This document shows, piece after piece, positions 57,028 to 64,000 of a stretch of DNA of 64,000 bases. Position 1 is the stretch's first letter. Every line of letters begins with the position of its first letter. The position numbers and the translations under genes were made by a program. The notes beneath the pieces are model-generated. The model did not search any database and was not told the DNA's origin. It saw only the letters and a list, made by a program, of their open reading frames with translations. Origin of the DNA: Lichenicoccus sp965213775 (lineage in GTDB: Bacteria > Pseudomonadota > Alphaproteobacteria > Acetobacterales > Acetobacteraceae); contig CBDCAC010000004.1 in the NCBI GenBank assembly GCA_965213775.1, forward strand, positions 62,001 through 126,000, given 5' to 3'.

Positions 57028-58168
57028 GCCTCTCTCCCTGCAGCGCCAGCACCACGATCGATACCGACTTCACCAGCGCGAGCGCTCGGCTGCCCGGCGA
57101 GAGCGACAGCCTGCGCGCGGAATCCGCGGTCACCTGGGCCAGGATCACGCCGCCATCCGCGCCGTCCTGCGCGTCGGGCCGGAGCGAGACCGTCACCACG
57201 CCGCGCGGCAGGTCCTCGGCCAGCGCCACCACGCGCGTCGCCAGCACGTTCTGCACGCTGAGCAGCGGAAGCCGTTCGCCGGCCGACGCCGCCGCCAGCA
57301 TGACCTCGCGCGCCGGTATCTTCAACCGCACCATCGCACCGACGCTGCGACCCGACCCGGGCACGCGCAGCACGAAGCCGCCGGCCGCCACCTGCGCCAG
57401 CCCGGTCTGCGCCTCCGCGCCGACGATGCGGCCCTCGAGCAGACACGCCGCATCCTCGCGGCCGGCAAGGTCGCCGCGGACGTCGCCGAGCAGCGACGCG
57501 ACCGGCCCGCAGGCCGCGACCCGCCCCGCGCGCAGCAGCACCAGCGTGTCGGCGAGGCGGATCACCTCGTCGATCGCGTGGGTCACGTACAGGATCGGCA
57601 GCGACAGCCGCTCGCGCAGCCGAGCCAGGTAGGGCAGGATGTCGGCCCGCCGCTCGTCATCGAGGCCCGCCAGCGGCTCGTCCATCGCCAGCAGCAGCGG
57701 CCGCGACAGCAGCGCCCGACCGATCGCCACGCGCTGGCGCTCACCCCCCGAGAGCCCGTGCGGCCGCCGCCCGAGCAGCCGCTCCAACCCGAGCAGCGCC
57801 ACCAGCTCCTCGAAATCCGGTGCGCCGCGCGCCGGCAGCGCCGCCGGCGCCCGCCGCGCGCCGTAGCGCAGGTTGGCGGCCACGGTCAGGTGCGGGAACA
57901 GCCGCGCCTCCTGGAACACCATGCCGATCCGCCGGCGCTCGGGGCGTACCCAGACCCGGTCGTCCGACAGCACCGCCTCGCCGATGCGCACCAGGCCGCG
58001 GTCGGGGCGCAGGAAGCCCGCGATGCAGTGCACCACCGAACTCTTGCCGGAGCCGGACGGTCCGAACAGCGCCACCACGCCCGGCAGCGGTGCGGCGAAG
58101 CTCAGCTCGAGCGACGCGCCGCCGGGAAAGCGATGCCGCAGCGAGACCTCCAGCGCCGCGTCGGTCAC
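56945..58168 (-). CDS. modC: Molybdate ABC transporter ATP-binding protein
   Basis: A 407-aa ATPase. Walker A is GPSGSGKSS, the signature is LSGGERQRVAIGRALLS, Walker B is LLLAMDEPLAGLD, and the switch is VTHAIDE. A C-terminal mop/TOBE domain (GRIVGAEAQ to ALVKSVSI) binds oxyanions. The GTG at 58168 overlaps the modB stop (GTGA). The frame runs about 30 residues past the usual ModC end, and this Arg/Gly-rich tail overlaps the Nudix gene by 83 bases. Confidence 0.93.
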   Translation of the reverse strand: MTDAALEVSLRHRFPGGASLELSFAAPLPGVVALFGPSGSGKSSVVHCIAGFLRPDRGLVRIGEAVLSDDRVWVRPERRRIGMVFQEARLFPHLTVAANLRYGARRAPAALPARGAPDFEELVALLGLERLLGRRPHGLSGGERQRVAIGRALLSRPLLLAMDEPLAGLDDERRADILPYLARLRERLSLPILYVTHAIDEVIRLADTLVLLRAGRVAACGPVASLLGDVRGDLAGREDAACLLEGRIVGAEAQTGLAQVAAGGFVLRVPGSGRSVGAMVRLKIPAREVMLAAASAGERLPLLSVQNVLATRVVALAEDLPRGVVTVSLRPDAQDGADGGVILAQVTADSARRLSLSPGSRALALVKSVSIVVLALQGERHGDRRGGMAAAGPRDPGDRADRPCLHP

Positions 58169-58905
58169 GGTCGCCCACCAAGGCCGCGCGACAGCACGCC
58201 CGAAGCCAGCAATCCGGCCAGGGCGAGCACCACCGAGACCGCCGCCAGCCGCGCGGCCTGCGCCTCGCCGCCCGGTACCTGCAGGGCGGCGTAGATCGCG
58301 AGCGGCAGGGTGCGGGTCTCGCCGGGGATGTCGGCGGCGAAGGTGATCACGGCCCCGAACTCCCCCAGGCTCGCGGCATAGCCCCCCGCCAGCGCCGCCA
58401 GCAGGCCGGGTGCGGCCAGCGGCAGCATCACGGTGACGAAACGATCGACCGGTCCGGCACCCAGCCCGGCCGCCGCCGCGAGCAGACCGGGATCCACCGC
58501 CTCCATCGACAGCCGGATGGTGCGCACCATCAGCGGCAGGATCATCACCGCGCAGGCGAGGCTGGCGCCGTTGGTGGTGAAGGCGAGGCGCAGCCCGAAC
58601 AGCCGCCAGAGCAGCGCGCCGACCGGACCCTCGACGCCGAACACCAGCAGCAGCAGCCAACCGGTGACCACCGGCGGCAGCACCAGCGGCAGGTGCACCA
58701 GCACGTCGAGCAGCCACCGGCCGGGCAGCCACCGGCCGGGCAGCCACCGGCCGGGCAGCCACCACCGGGGCGGCCGCCGCCCGAGCGGCCCCCGCCTGCT
58801 CAGCAGCCAGGCCGACAGCAGCGCCGGCAGCAGCGCCAGCAGCACCGCGCGCAGCGCGACATCCAGCGTCAGCCGCACCGCCTCCCACTGGTCGGGTGCC
58901 AGCAT
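58165..58905 (-). CDS. modB: Molybdate ABC transporter permease
   Basis: A 246-aa inner-membrane permease with the ModB pattern: first helix ALRAVLLALLPALLSAWLL, LVHLPLVLPPVVTGWLLLL, and the EAA-type loop GGYAASLGEFGAVITFAAD. The short loop after the first helix contains three perfect WLPGR units from a 15-bp DNA repeat. This puts an unusual Trp/Arg-rich insertion in the cytoplasmic or interfacial loop. Overlaps modC by four bases; it starts 34 bases after modA ends. Confidence 0.93.
   Translation of the reverse strand: MLAPDQWEAVRLTLDVALRAVLLALLPALLSAWLLSRRGPLGRRPPRWWLPGRWLPGRWLPGRWLLDVLVHLPLVLPPVVTGWLLLLVFGVEGPVGALLWRLFGLRLAFTTNGASLACAVMILPLMVRTIRLSMEAVDPGLLAAAAGLGAGPVDRFVTVMLPLAAPGLLAALAGGYAASLGEFGAVITFAADIPGETRTLPLAIYAALQVPGGEAQAARLAAVSVVLALAGLLASGVLSRGLGGRP
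58711..58755. repeat. Tandem 15-bp repeat inside modB
   Basis: Three perfect copies of CAGCCACCGGCCGGG, followed by a decayed fourth beginning CAGCCACC at 58756. The period is a multiple of three, so copy number changes would keep the modB frame, adding or removing W-L-P-G-R. Confidence 0.95.
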
Positions 58906-58939
58906 CAGGCGGCGTCCGGAGGCTCAGCCCCCGGACCGG

Positions 58940-59782
58940 TCACGGCGCGTCCGGCGCAGCGTTCTCGGACCGCGCGCCGCCCGGCCCGGAGAAGCCGAGA
59001 TCGCGGAACAGCGCCTGGGCCGCGCCGCCGGCGAGGAAGGCGAGCAGTTCCTGCGCCCGCTGCGGCATCGGCGCCTGCCTCAACACCGCACCCGGATAGA
59101 CGATCGGCATGTGGCTGGACGCCGGAAACACCCCCGCGACCGCCAGGTCCTGCGTCGCCCGCACGTCGCTGGCATAGACGATCCCGGCCGGCGCCTCGCC
59201 GCGCTGCACCAGCAGCAGCGCGGCGCGCACGTTGTCGGCCGGCGCCAGCCGGGCCTGCACCGCGTTCCACAGCCCGAGCGCGGTCAGCGCCTGCTTGGCA
59301 TAGATCCCCGCCGGCACCGATGACGGATCGCCGACCGCGAGCCGTCCCGCCGCACCCAGGATGCCGGCAAGGTCGGCCCCGGGAGCCAGTGCCAGCGGCC
59401 TGAATGCTGCGCGCCGTTCCACCAGCACGAGGCGGTTGCCGACCAGGTCGATGCGGGTGGCGTCGCGCAGGCGGTCGCGCTTGGCGAGCCAGTCCATCCA
59501 GGTCTCGTCGGCCGAGAGGAACAGGTCGGCCGCCGCACCCTGGTCGATCTGCCTGGCCAGCGTGCCGCTGGAGGCGAAGGAGAAGCGCGGCGCCGTGCGC
59601 CCCTGCGCCTGCCAAAGGGCGCCGATCCGGGTGAGCGCGTCGCTCAGGCTGGCGGCGGCGAACACCGTCAGCCGGTCCTGCGGCGCATCCGCCGAAGCGG
59701 ACAATGCCAACCGGGACGATGCGACCGTGCCCGCGGCGACGGCGAGCAGGAGCCGCCTGGAAAACCCGGTCGTGCTGCGCAT
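58940..59782 (-). CDS. modA: Molybdate ABC transporter substrate-binding protein
   Basis: A 280-aa periplasmic binding protein. The N-terminus has a twin-arginine-like SRRLLLAVAAG (Arg9-Arg10) and a hydrophobic core; cleavage is likely near ALSASADA. The mature protein begins LTVFAAASLSDALTRIG, with FSFASSGTLARQI and LFLSADETWMDWL, all typical of ModA. It is the first gene of modA-modB-modC-Nudix-MOSC. The 121-bp divergent gap before it showed no convincing ModE operator. Confidence 0.93.
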   Translation of the reverse strand: MRSTTGFSRRLLLAVAAGTVASSRLALSASADAPQDRLTVFAAASLSDALTRIGALWQAQGRTAPRFSFASSGTLARQIDQGAAADLFLSADETWMDWLAKRDRLRDATRIDLVGNRLVLVERRAAFRPLALAPGADLAGILGAAGRLAVGDPSSVPAGIYAKQALTALGLWNAVQARLAPADNVRAALLLVQRGEAPAGIVYASDVRATQDLAVAGVFPASSHMPIVYPGAVLRQAPMPQRAQELLAFLAGGAAQALFRDLGFSGPGGARSENAAPDAP

Positions 59783-59903
59783 CGTCTCCGTCCCCGATCC
59801 AGAGCCGAGGATACAGCCATCGCGGCATCAAGCCAGCGCGGCCCTTTCCCGGCCCGGCGGAAAGGAGGAAGCTGGTGGGCGAGGTGATGACAGAGGCCCG
59901 CTG

Positions 59904-61778
59904 GTGACACTGGAGGTTTCGCGACGGGACGGCGTGTTCTGCGTCATCGACCGGCAGGGCGTGCCGGTGCCGATCCGGCTCACCGGTCAGCCGGTGCGCG
60001 AGTTCCTGCCCGGCTGGCGGCCGCGCGGCGCGAATGACGGGTTCCCGCCCTGGACGGTGCTCGATCTGGTGCATGATTCCGGCCGCGAGGCGAGCTGGCT
60101 GCTCACCGCCGGGATGGAGCACTGGCCGCTCTCGCTGGTGCAGATCACCGCCGAGGAGCAGGCGGTGGTCGCCAAGCAGGCCGCGCCCGCGATCCGGCAG
60201 GTCTGGCGGTCGATGCTGTGCCAGCCCGAGCCGTCTCGTCCAGCCGAGATGGCGTTGTTCGACGGCCTCAACCGGGAGGTCGTCGACCAGGTCGTGCAGC
60301 TCGCGGCACCGCGCGCGATCGGCGCCACGCGCGTCGTCGACCTGTACCGCGAGGCGCCGGACCCGGCCGGCTACCAGGTGGGCTCGGCAGGCGACGAGCC
60401 GATCCGGCTGCACGCGGTGCAGGCCTGCCTCGGCGGCAACTTCCAGGAGGCGCTGCAGCAGGCGCTGCGCGACGGCGCGCTGGCCTGCGCCTCGCCGGTG
60501 GACGGGCGCGTGCTGCGCTCGACCGACAGCCTGGTGCTGCACGAGCACCGCATCTCCTACCGCTTCCTCGACGAGCGGCACGGGCTGGTGTTCTTCGTCA
60601 GCACCACGAACCATTTCTTCGCCAAGGCCGACCTGTTCGTACCATCCATCAACACCGTCTTCGTCCCCCACGACGAGGACAAGCCGTTCGAGAGGCTGGC
60701 GGCGGAGTTCCTCGCCCACGTGATCGCCGATGCGGAGCCGCTGCTGGCCTATCTCGCCGACCCGCAGCGGCGGTTCGCGGTGATCTGCCGCGGCCATCCG
60801 ATGCTGCATATGGGCCACCAGCTGTGGAACGAGCTGACCGCGCTCGACCGTCTGGTGCGCGCCGTGCCGGCGTCGCGTCTGCCCAGCGTCATCGTGCCGA
60901 ACGCCGCGGAGGGCTCCGAGGTGTTCGCGCCGATTGATCGCATCTTTCCCGAGCTCGAGGGTCGGGTGGACCGCGAGCTGCGCAGTCCGCAGGGCACGGG
61001 CAACTTCGTCTACCGTCAGCGCTACTGCCTGTTCCGCGCGCTGGACGAGCACGTCACCCAGGACCTCGCCCGACGCATACGCGACGCTGCCGCCGAGGTG
61101 CTGCCGCCGCGCGACGACGAGCGGCTCGCGGCCAGGATCCAGGCCGAGCGGCTGCCCTGCGTGCTGTTCGGGCTGCGCGTAGAGAACCGCACCGCGATCG
61201 ACCCGGGTGCGATGGTCGCGGAGTGCATCGAGCATCTCCGCCAGCGCCTCGGACGCGTCGTGGTGGTCATCGACGGGCACAATGCGCGCCTGCACCATGA
61301 TCCGGTCAGCCTGTACGACAGCTTCGGCCAGGGCCTGGCGGAGCCGCCGATCTTCGCCGAGCTGCATCTGGTGCTGCAGCTGCACCGGCGCTTCGACAAT
61401 ACCGGCGTCGAGATCGTCAACCTGTGCGGTGCGACGATGGCGCGCAGCCTGTTCTGGAGCCAGCGCGCGGCCTTCTTCGTCGCCGTCTGGGGGGCCGGAC
61501 TCGCCAAATATCGCTGGGTCTGCAACCGGCCCGGCCTGGTGCTGTCCAACCTGTGGAACCTCAGCCATCGCGGCGACCTCGATATCTACCATGCGCCGCG
61601 CTACCAGGAGGCGGGGGCCTCGATCCGCTTCATCGACGCGGCCTACGTCACCGACGTGCCCGAGGCGCCGGTGCTGTTCTCGCCGGGCAACCCGGTCCCG
61701 CTCTACAGCAACTTCCGCCTCGATCCGCACGGTCTGCGCCACGAGCTCGACGGCATGATACGGGAGCACCTGTCCTGA
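59904..61778 (+). CDS. Protein of unknown function, 624 aa
   Basis: A large cytoplasmic-looking protein with no signal peptide or membrane helices and no family I recognise. The middle has VFFVSTTNHFFAKADLFVPS and LPSVIVPNAAEGSEVFAPID. The C-terminal third has IEHLRQRLGRVVVVIDGHNA and FVAVWGAGLAKYRWVCNR. The last block distantly resembles the GxGAGL region of GT61-type glycosyltransferases, so a sugar-transfer role is a weak possibility. The GTG at 59904 has GAGG about eight bases upstream. It overlaps thiM by four bases, but nothing else ties it to thiamine. Divergent from modA. Confidence 0.8.
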   Translation: MTLEVSRRDGVFCVIDRQGVPVPIRLTGQPVREFLPGWRPRGANDGFPPWTVLDLVHDSGREASWLLTAGMEHWPLSLVQITAEEQAVVAKQAAPAIRQVWRSMLCQPEPSRPAEMALFDGLNREVVDQVVQLAAPRAIGATRVVDLYREAPDPAGYQVGSAGDEPIRLHAVQACLGGNFQEALQQALRDGALACASPVDGRVLRSTDSLVLHEHRISYRFLDERHGLVFFVSTTNHFFAKADLFVPSINTVFVPHDEDKPFERLAAEFLAHVIADAEPLLAYLADPQRRFAVICRGHPMLHMGHQLWNELTALDRLVRAVPASRLPSVIVPNAAEGSEVFAPIDRIFPELEGRVDRELRSPQGTGNFVYRQRYCLFRALDEHVTQDLARRIRDAAAEVLPPRDDERLAARIQAERLPCVLFGLRVENRTAIDPGAMVAECIEHLRQRLGRVVVVIDGHNARLHHDPVSLYDSFGQGLAEPPIFAELHLVLQLHRRFDNTGVEIVNLCGATMARSLFWSQRAAFFVAVWGAGLAKYRWVCNRPGLVLSNLWNLSHRGDLDIYHAPRYQEAGASIRFIDAAYVTDVPEAPVLFSPGNPVPLYSNFRLDPHGLRHELDGMIREHLS

Positions 61779-62614
61779 CCGCCCTGGCGACGGCGCGGGC
61801 TGTCGCCGTCACGCTGGAGGCGGTGCGGGCGCGCGCGCCGCTGGTGCACAACATCACCAACCTAGTGGTTACCAACAGCACGGCCAACGCCCTGCTGGCG
61901 GTCGGCGCCTCGCCGGCCATGGTCGAGGCGGTGGAGGAGGTGGCCGAGTTCGCCGCGGTCGCGGACGCGCTGGTGATCAATCTCGGCACCATGAGCGGCG
62001 CGCGCGCGGAGGCGATGCGTCGCGCCGCCGAGGCGGCGCACCGAGCCGCGACGCCCTGGGCGCTGGACCCGGTCGCGGTCGGGGCGATCGGCTTCCGCTC
62101 GGCGGTGGCGGTCGCCCTGCTGGACTGGCGCCCGCAAGTCGTGCGCGGCAACGCCTCGGAGATCATTGCCCTGGCGCGTCTCTGCGGCGCCCACCGGGAC
62201 AGCAGGCCCGAAGCCGGCGGGCGCGGGGTCGACAGCCTGGCGCAGCCGGCCGACGCGCTGCCGGCGGCGCGGGCGCTCGCCGCCGTCACCGGCGGCGCCG
62301 TGGTGGTCAGCGGCGCCACCGACTATGCGACCGACGGCGCGGCCCTGGTGGCGATCGAGAACGGCCACCCGATGATGACGCGCGTCACCGGCCTGGGCTG
62401 CACCGCGACCGCGCTGATCGGCGCCTGCCTCGCGGTCGAGCGCGACGCGCTGGCGGCCGCGGCGCACGGCATGGTGCTGATCGGCCTTGCCGGCGAGATC
62501 GCCGCCCGGCATGCCGCCGGTCCCGGCTCGCTGCAGGTCGCAGTGCTGGACGCGCTCCACGCGCTGGACACCGCCAAGATCAAGGCCCAGGCAAAGCTAG
62601 CCGCGATCCCCTGA
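61775..62614 (+). CDS. thiM: Hydroxyethylthiazole kinase
   Basis: A 279-aa salvage kinase phosphorylating the thiazole moiety of thiamine. Family segments are PLVHNITNLVVTNSTANALLA, GASPAMVEAVEEVAEF, LDPVAVGAIGFR, VRGNASEI and the nucleotide-binding TGLGCTATALIGA. The N-terminal length of the family requires a start near 61775, where only a CTG is available, in a CTGA overlap with the upstream stop. A GTG at 61823 would remove 16 residues. No thiE or thiD is adjacent and no TPP riboswitch was seen. Confidence 0.92.
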   Translation: MTALATARAVAVTLEAVRARAPLVHNITNLVVTNSTANALLAVGASPAMVEAVEEVAEFAAVADALVINLGTMSGARAEAMRRAAEAAHRAATPWALDPVAVGAIGFRSAVAVALLDWRPQVVRGNASEIIALARLCGAHRDSRPEAGGRGVDSLAQPADALPAARALAAVTGGAVVVSGATDYATDGAALVAIENGHPMMTRVTGLGCTATALIGACLAVERDALAAAAHGMVLIGLAGEIAARHAAGPGSLQVAVLDALHALDTAKIKAQAKLAAIP

Positions 62615-62617
62615 ACC

Positions 62618-62665
62618 GGGGTCTGGGGCCACCGGCCCCAGCGGGTCAAGGGCAGAGCCCTTGCC
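62618..62665. repeat. Palindromic intergenic repeat, half copy D
   Basis: A 48-bp fragment corresponding to the left half of the repeat family in reverse orientation: on the minus strand GGCAAGGGCTCTGCCCTTG followed by GGGGCCGGTGGCCCC and GACCCC. It keeps two hairpins and lacks the AT-rich centre and right half. It lies between the convergent thiM and HIG1-like genes. Confidence 0.85.
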
Positions 62666-62681
62666 TTACTCTCTGTTCACC

Positions 62682-62876
62682 CTAGCGCCGGAACACCGTC
62701 AGCAGCAGCACGAACAGCAGGATCGCCACCGCCTGCAGGATCACCCGCCAGCGCATCAGCTGGTTGGAGCGCTGCGGGTCGCCGCCGCCGCGCACGAAGC
62801 CGACGACGCCGGCGCCGAGCACGCCCAGCACGCCGATCATCGCGAACACCATCAGCAGGGTCAGGAGAGGTCGCAT
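62682..62876 (-). CDS. HIG1-domain twin-transmembrane protein
   Basis: A 64-aa inner-membrane protein with two helices (about residues 3-27 and 46-61). The linker carries SNQLMRWRVILQ (residues 37-48), matching the QRSNxLMRxRVxxQ signature of HIG1-domain proteins. Alphaproteobacterial members are related to mitochondrial respiratory supercomplex factors and are thought to associate with cytochrome oxidase. It is single-gene, convergent with thiM and divergent from the channel gene. Confidence 0.8.
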   Translation of the reverse strand: MRPLLTLLMVFAMIGVLGVLGAGVVGFVRGGGDPQRSNQLMRWRVILQAVAILLFVLLLTVFRR

Positions 62877-62967
62877 TCCCGCAAGATGGGGCGCGGCGAC
62901 GGGATTTGACAGGTTACACGGTCACGTGTTCCACGCGGGGCCGACAGCGACCAGCAGCGGAGGATGC

Positions 62968-64000
62968 ATGCAGTCCGATGGCGCTCGATGCGGCGGACGC
63001 CGCCCGGCTCGGCGCGGCGTGCTGGCCGGGTGCATTGCGGCACTCCTGCTGCTGACCGCCGCCGCGCCGGCGCCGATCGCACCGTCCCAGGCGCAGCAGC
63101 TGCTGGACGTCCTCAACAATCCCGCCAGGCGCACCGCCTTCATCAACACGCTGACCGCGATGGCCAAGGCGATGCCGGTCGCGGCGCCGGCGGCGCACGG
63201 CAAGGTCACGCTGGCGCCGGACAGCCTGGGAAGCGAGCTGCTGAGCGAGGTCGGGACGGCGCGCGGCCTGATCATCGCCCAGACCAACACGCTCGTCCGC
63301 ATGTTCAGCGACATGCTGCTCGCCACACGCTGGCTGCATCACGAGCTGCTCGATCCGACCAGCCGCGGGGTGCTGCTGGACGTCGCCTGGCGCGGCGGCG
63401 TGGTGATGCTGACGGCGCTGCTCGCCGAGCGCGGCCTCCACCTGCTGCTGCGCGGCGTGCTGCGCCGGCTCGCGCGGGAGTCGAGGATCGTGCAGGAGGC
63501 GGCGCCGCGGCCGGACCCGCCGGGGCCGGACCCGTCGGGGCCGGAGCTGCCGGGGCCGGAGCTGTCGGGGCCGGAGCTGCCGGGGCCGGAGCTGCCGGCC
63601 ATCGGGGACGGCCTGGATGGCCCGGTGCCCGAAGCGCAGGCCGAGCAGCGCAGCCGCGACGCCACCCATCGCTGGAGGACGCTGCGCCTGCTGCGGCGGG
63701 TCCCGTTCGCGCTGCTGCGCCTGCTGCTCAAGCTGCTGCCGGTCGGGCTGTTCCTGGTCATCGGCAACCTGGTCGGCTCGGAGGTCTCGGATCATCCGGT
63801 CACCCAGCTGATCATCGTGACCGTCACCAACCTGTACGGGACCGGCCGCGTGCTCTATCTCGCGCTGGACATGCTGCTGGCGGCACGAGCCCCGGGGGTG
63901 CGCCTGATCGCGCTGTCGGACCAGACCGCGCGGCTGCTCAGCCTGTGGTGGGCCTGGCTGGTCGCGGTGCCGGTGGCCGCCGTGATGGTGATCAACGTCG
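62968..64000 (+). CDS. Mechanosensitive-channel-like membrane protein, partial at window edge
   Basis: From the ATG at 62968 (GGAGG four bases upstream), 344 codons stay open to the window end. A signal peptide (VLAGCIAALLLLTAAAPAPI) precedes a periplasmic region with QLLDVLNNPARRTAFI and further membrane helices (VPFALLRLLLKLLPVGLFLV; LLSLWWAWLVAVPVAAVMVI). The layout resembles the N-terminal part of large MscS-type channels; the MscS domain itself would lie beyond the window. A Pro/Glu-rich linker is encoded by six 15-bp repeats. Confidence 0.65.
   Translation, partial: MQSDGARCGGRRPARRGVLAGCIAALLLLTAAAPAPIAPSQAQQLLDVLNNPARRTAFINTLTAMAKAMPVAAPAAHGKVTLAPDSLGSELLSEVGTARGLIIAQTNTLVRMFSDMLLATRWLHHELLDPTSRGVLLDVAWRGGVVMLTALLAERGLHLLLRGVLRRLARESRIVQEAAPRPDPPGPDPSGPELPGPELSGPELPGPELPAIGDGLDGPVPEAQAEQRSRDATHRWRTLRLLRRVPFALLRLLLKLLPVGLFLVIGNLVGSEVSDHPVTQLIIVTVTNLYGTGRVLYLALDMLLAARAPGVRLIALSDQTARLLSLWWAWLVAVPVAAVMVINV
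63511..63600. repeat. Tandem 15-bp repeat in the terminal channel gene
   Basis: Six adjacent 15-bp units with the pattern CCGGASCYGYCGGGG encode P-[D/E]-[P/L]-[P/S]-G repeats in a presumed loop between membrane helices. The units diverge at codons 2 and 4 only, and the period keeps the reading frame. Confidence 0.9.

Noticed and set aside
58165..58888. ModC extended upstream through modB as one long protein
   Set aside because: The upstream part is an off-frame reading of modB. The GTG at 58168 overlapping the modB stop fits the ModC family start.
59783..59903. ModE operator upstream of modA
   Set aside because: No inverted TATA-rich ModE-type sequence was found in the 121-bp gap.
61700..61830. 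TPP riboswitch before thiM
   Set aside because: thiM overlaps the upstream coding sequence, leaving no leader, and no conserved TPP-box was seen.
62906..62928. TTGACA at 62906-62911 as a sigma-70 promoter for the channel gene
   Set aside because: The -35 match is good, but nothing resembling a -10 box lies 16-18 bases downstream.

Overview
This is a 64 kb chromosomal segment of high G+C with dense, overlapping genes. The gene content points to Acetobacteraceae (Alphaproteobacteria). The strongest markers are a complete pentose-phosphate operon containing a transaldolase/glucose-6-phosphate isomerase fusion, an NAD-type short 6-phosphogluconate dehydrogenase, a HIG1-type twin-transmembrane protein and a CHCC zinc-finger protein. 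I saw no rRNA, tRNA, CRISPR array, insertion sequence or prophage. Species is not assigned.

Layout. 1-9451: the start of a lipoprotein gene (minus strand), then a plus-strand run of CHCC zinc-finger protein, polA, a SCO1/SenC copper protein and a five-gene peptide ABC transporter, almost all joined by stop/start overlaps. 9513-21475 (minus): tkt, tal-pgi, gnd, zwf, two paralogous HAD phosphatases, pgl, rpiA, gntK and a UPF0178 gene form one operon of about 12 kb covering the oxidative and non-oxidative pentose-phosphate pathway. 21678-26187 (minus): an RND efflux pump and its periplasmic adaptor. 26413-34825 (plus): a metallo-beta-lactamase-fold enzyme, then glgX-treZ-treY (trehalose from glycogen or maltodextrin) and an ankyrin protein. 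34963-38213 (minus): a membrane diguanylate cyclase and an allantoate amidohydrolase-type enzyme. The latter is divergent from uraH and an FAD monooxygenase-like gene, suggesting purine and ureide catabolism. 40140-43974: a PEBP-like protein, hisC, a 61-aa protein and argS.

44223-49478: the assimilatory nitrate operon nasA, an unrecognised 116-aa gene, nirB and nirD. 49617-54886: SelO, a carotenoid-oxygenase homologue lacking two of the four iron-binding histidines, and a GH16 beta-glycanase joined to a glycine-rich repeat region that looks exported by type I secretion. 55073-59782 (minus): modA-modB-modC, Nudix, MOSC and a broken methyltransferase. This molybdenum-centred block would feed the molybdoenzyme NasA. 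59904-64000: a 624-aa protein of unknown function coupled to thiM, a HIG1-like protein, and the start of a mechanosensitive-channel-like gene that runs off the window.

Structural theme. A palindromic intergenic repeat of about 105-115 bp occurs three times nearly whole (near 9.5, 34.9 and 49.5 kb) and once as a half copy (62.6 kb). All four copies lie between convergent genes, and one supplies the last 18 codons and stop of the UPF0178 gene. Short in-frame tandem repeats (12-15 bp) inside rpiA, modB and the terminal channel gene are a second theme. I found no clearly unprecedented multi-gene defence or mobile system. The best candidates for undescribed biology are the repeat family, the HAD pair in the sugar operon, the 116-aa nas/nir partner, the degenerate carotenoid oxygenase and the 624-aa orphan.
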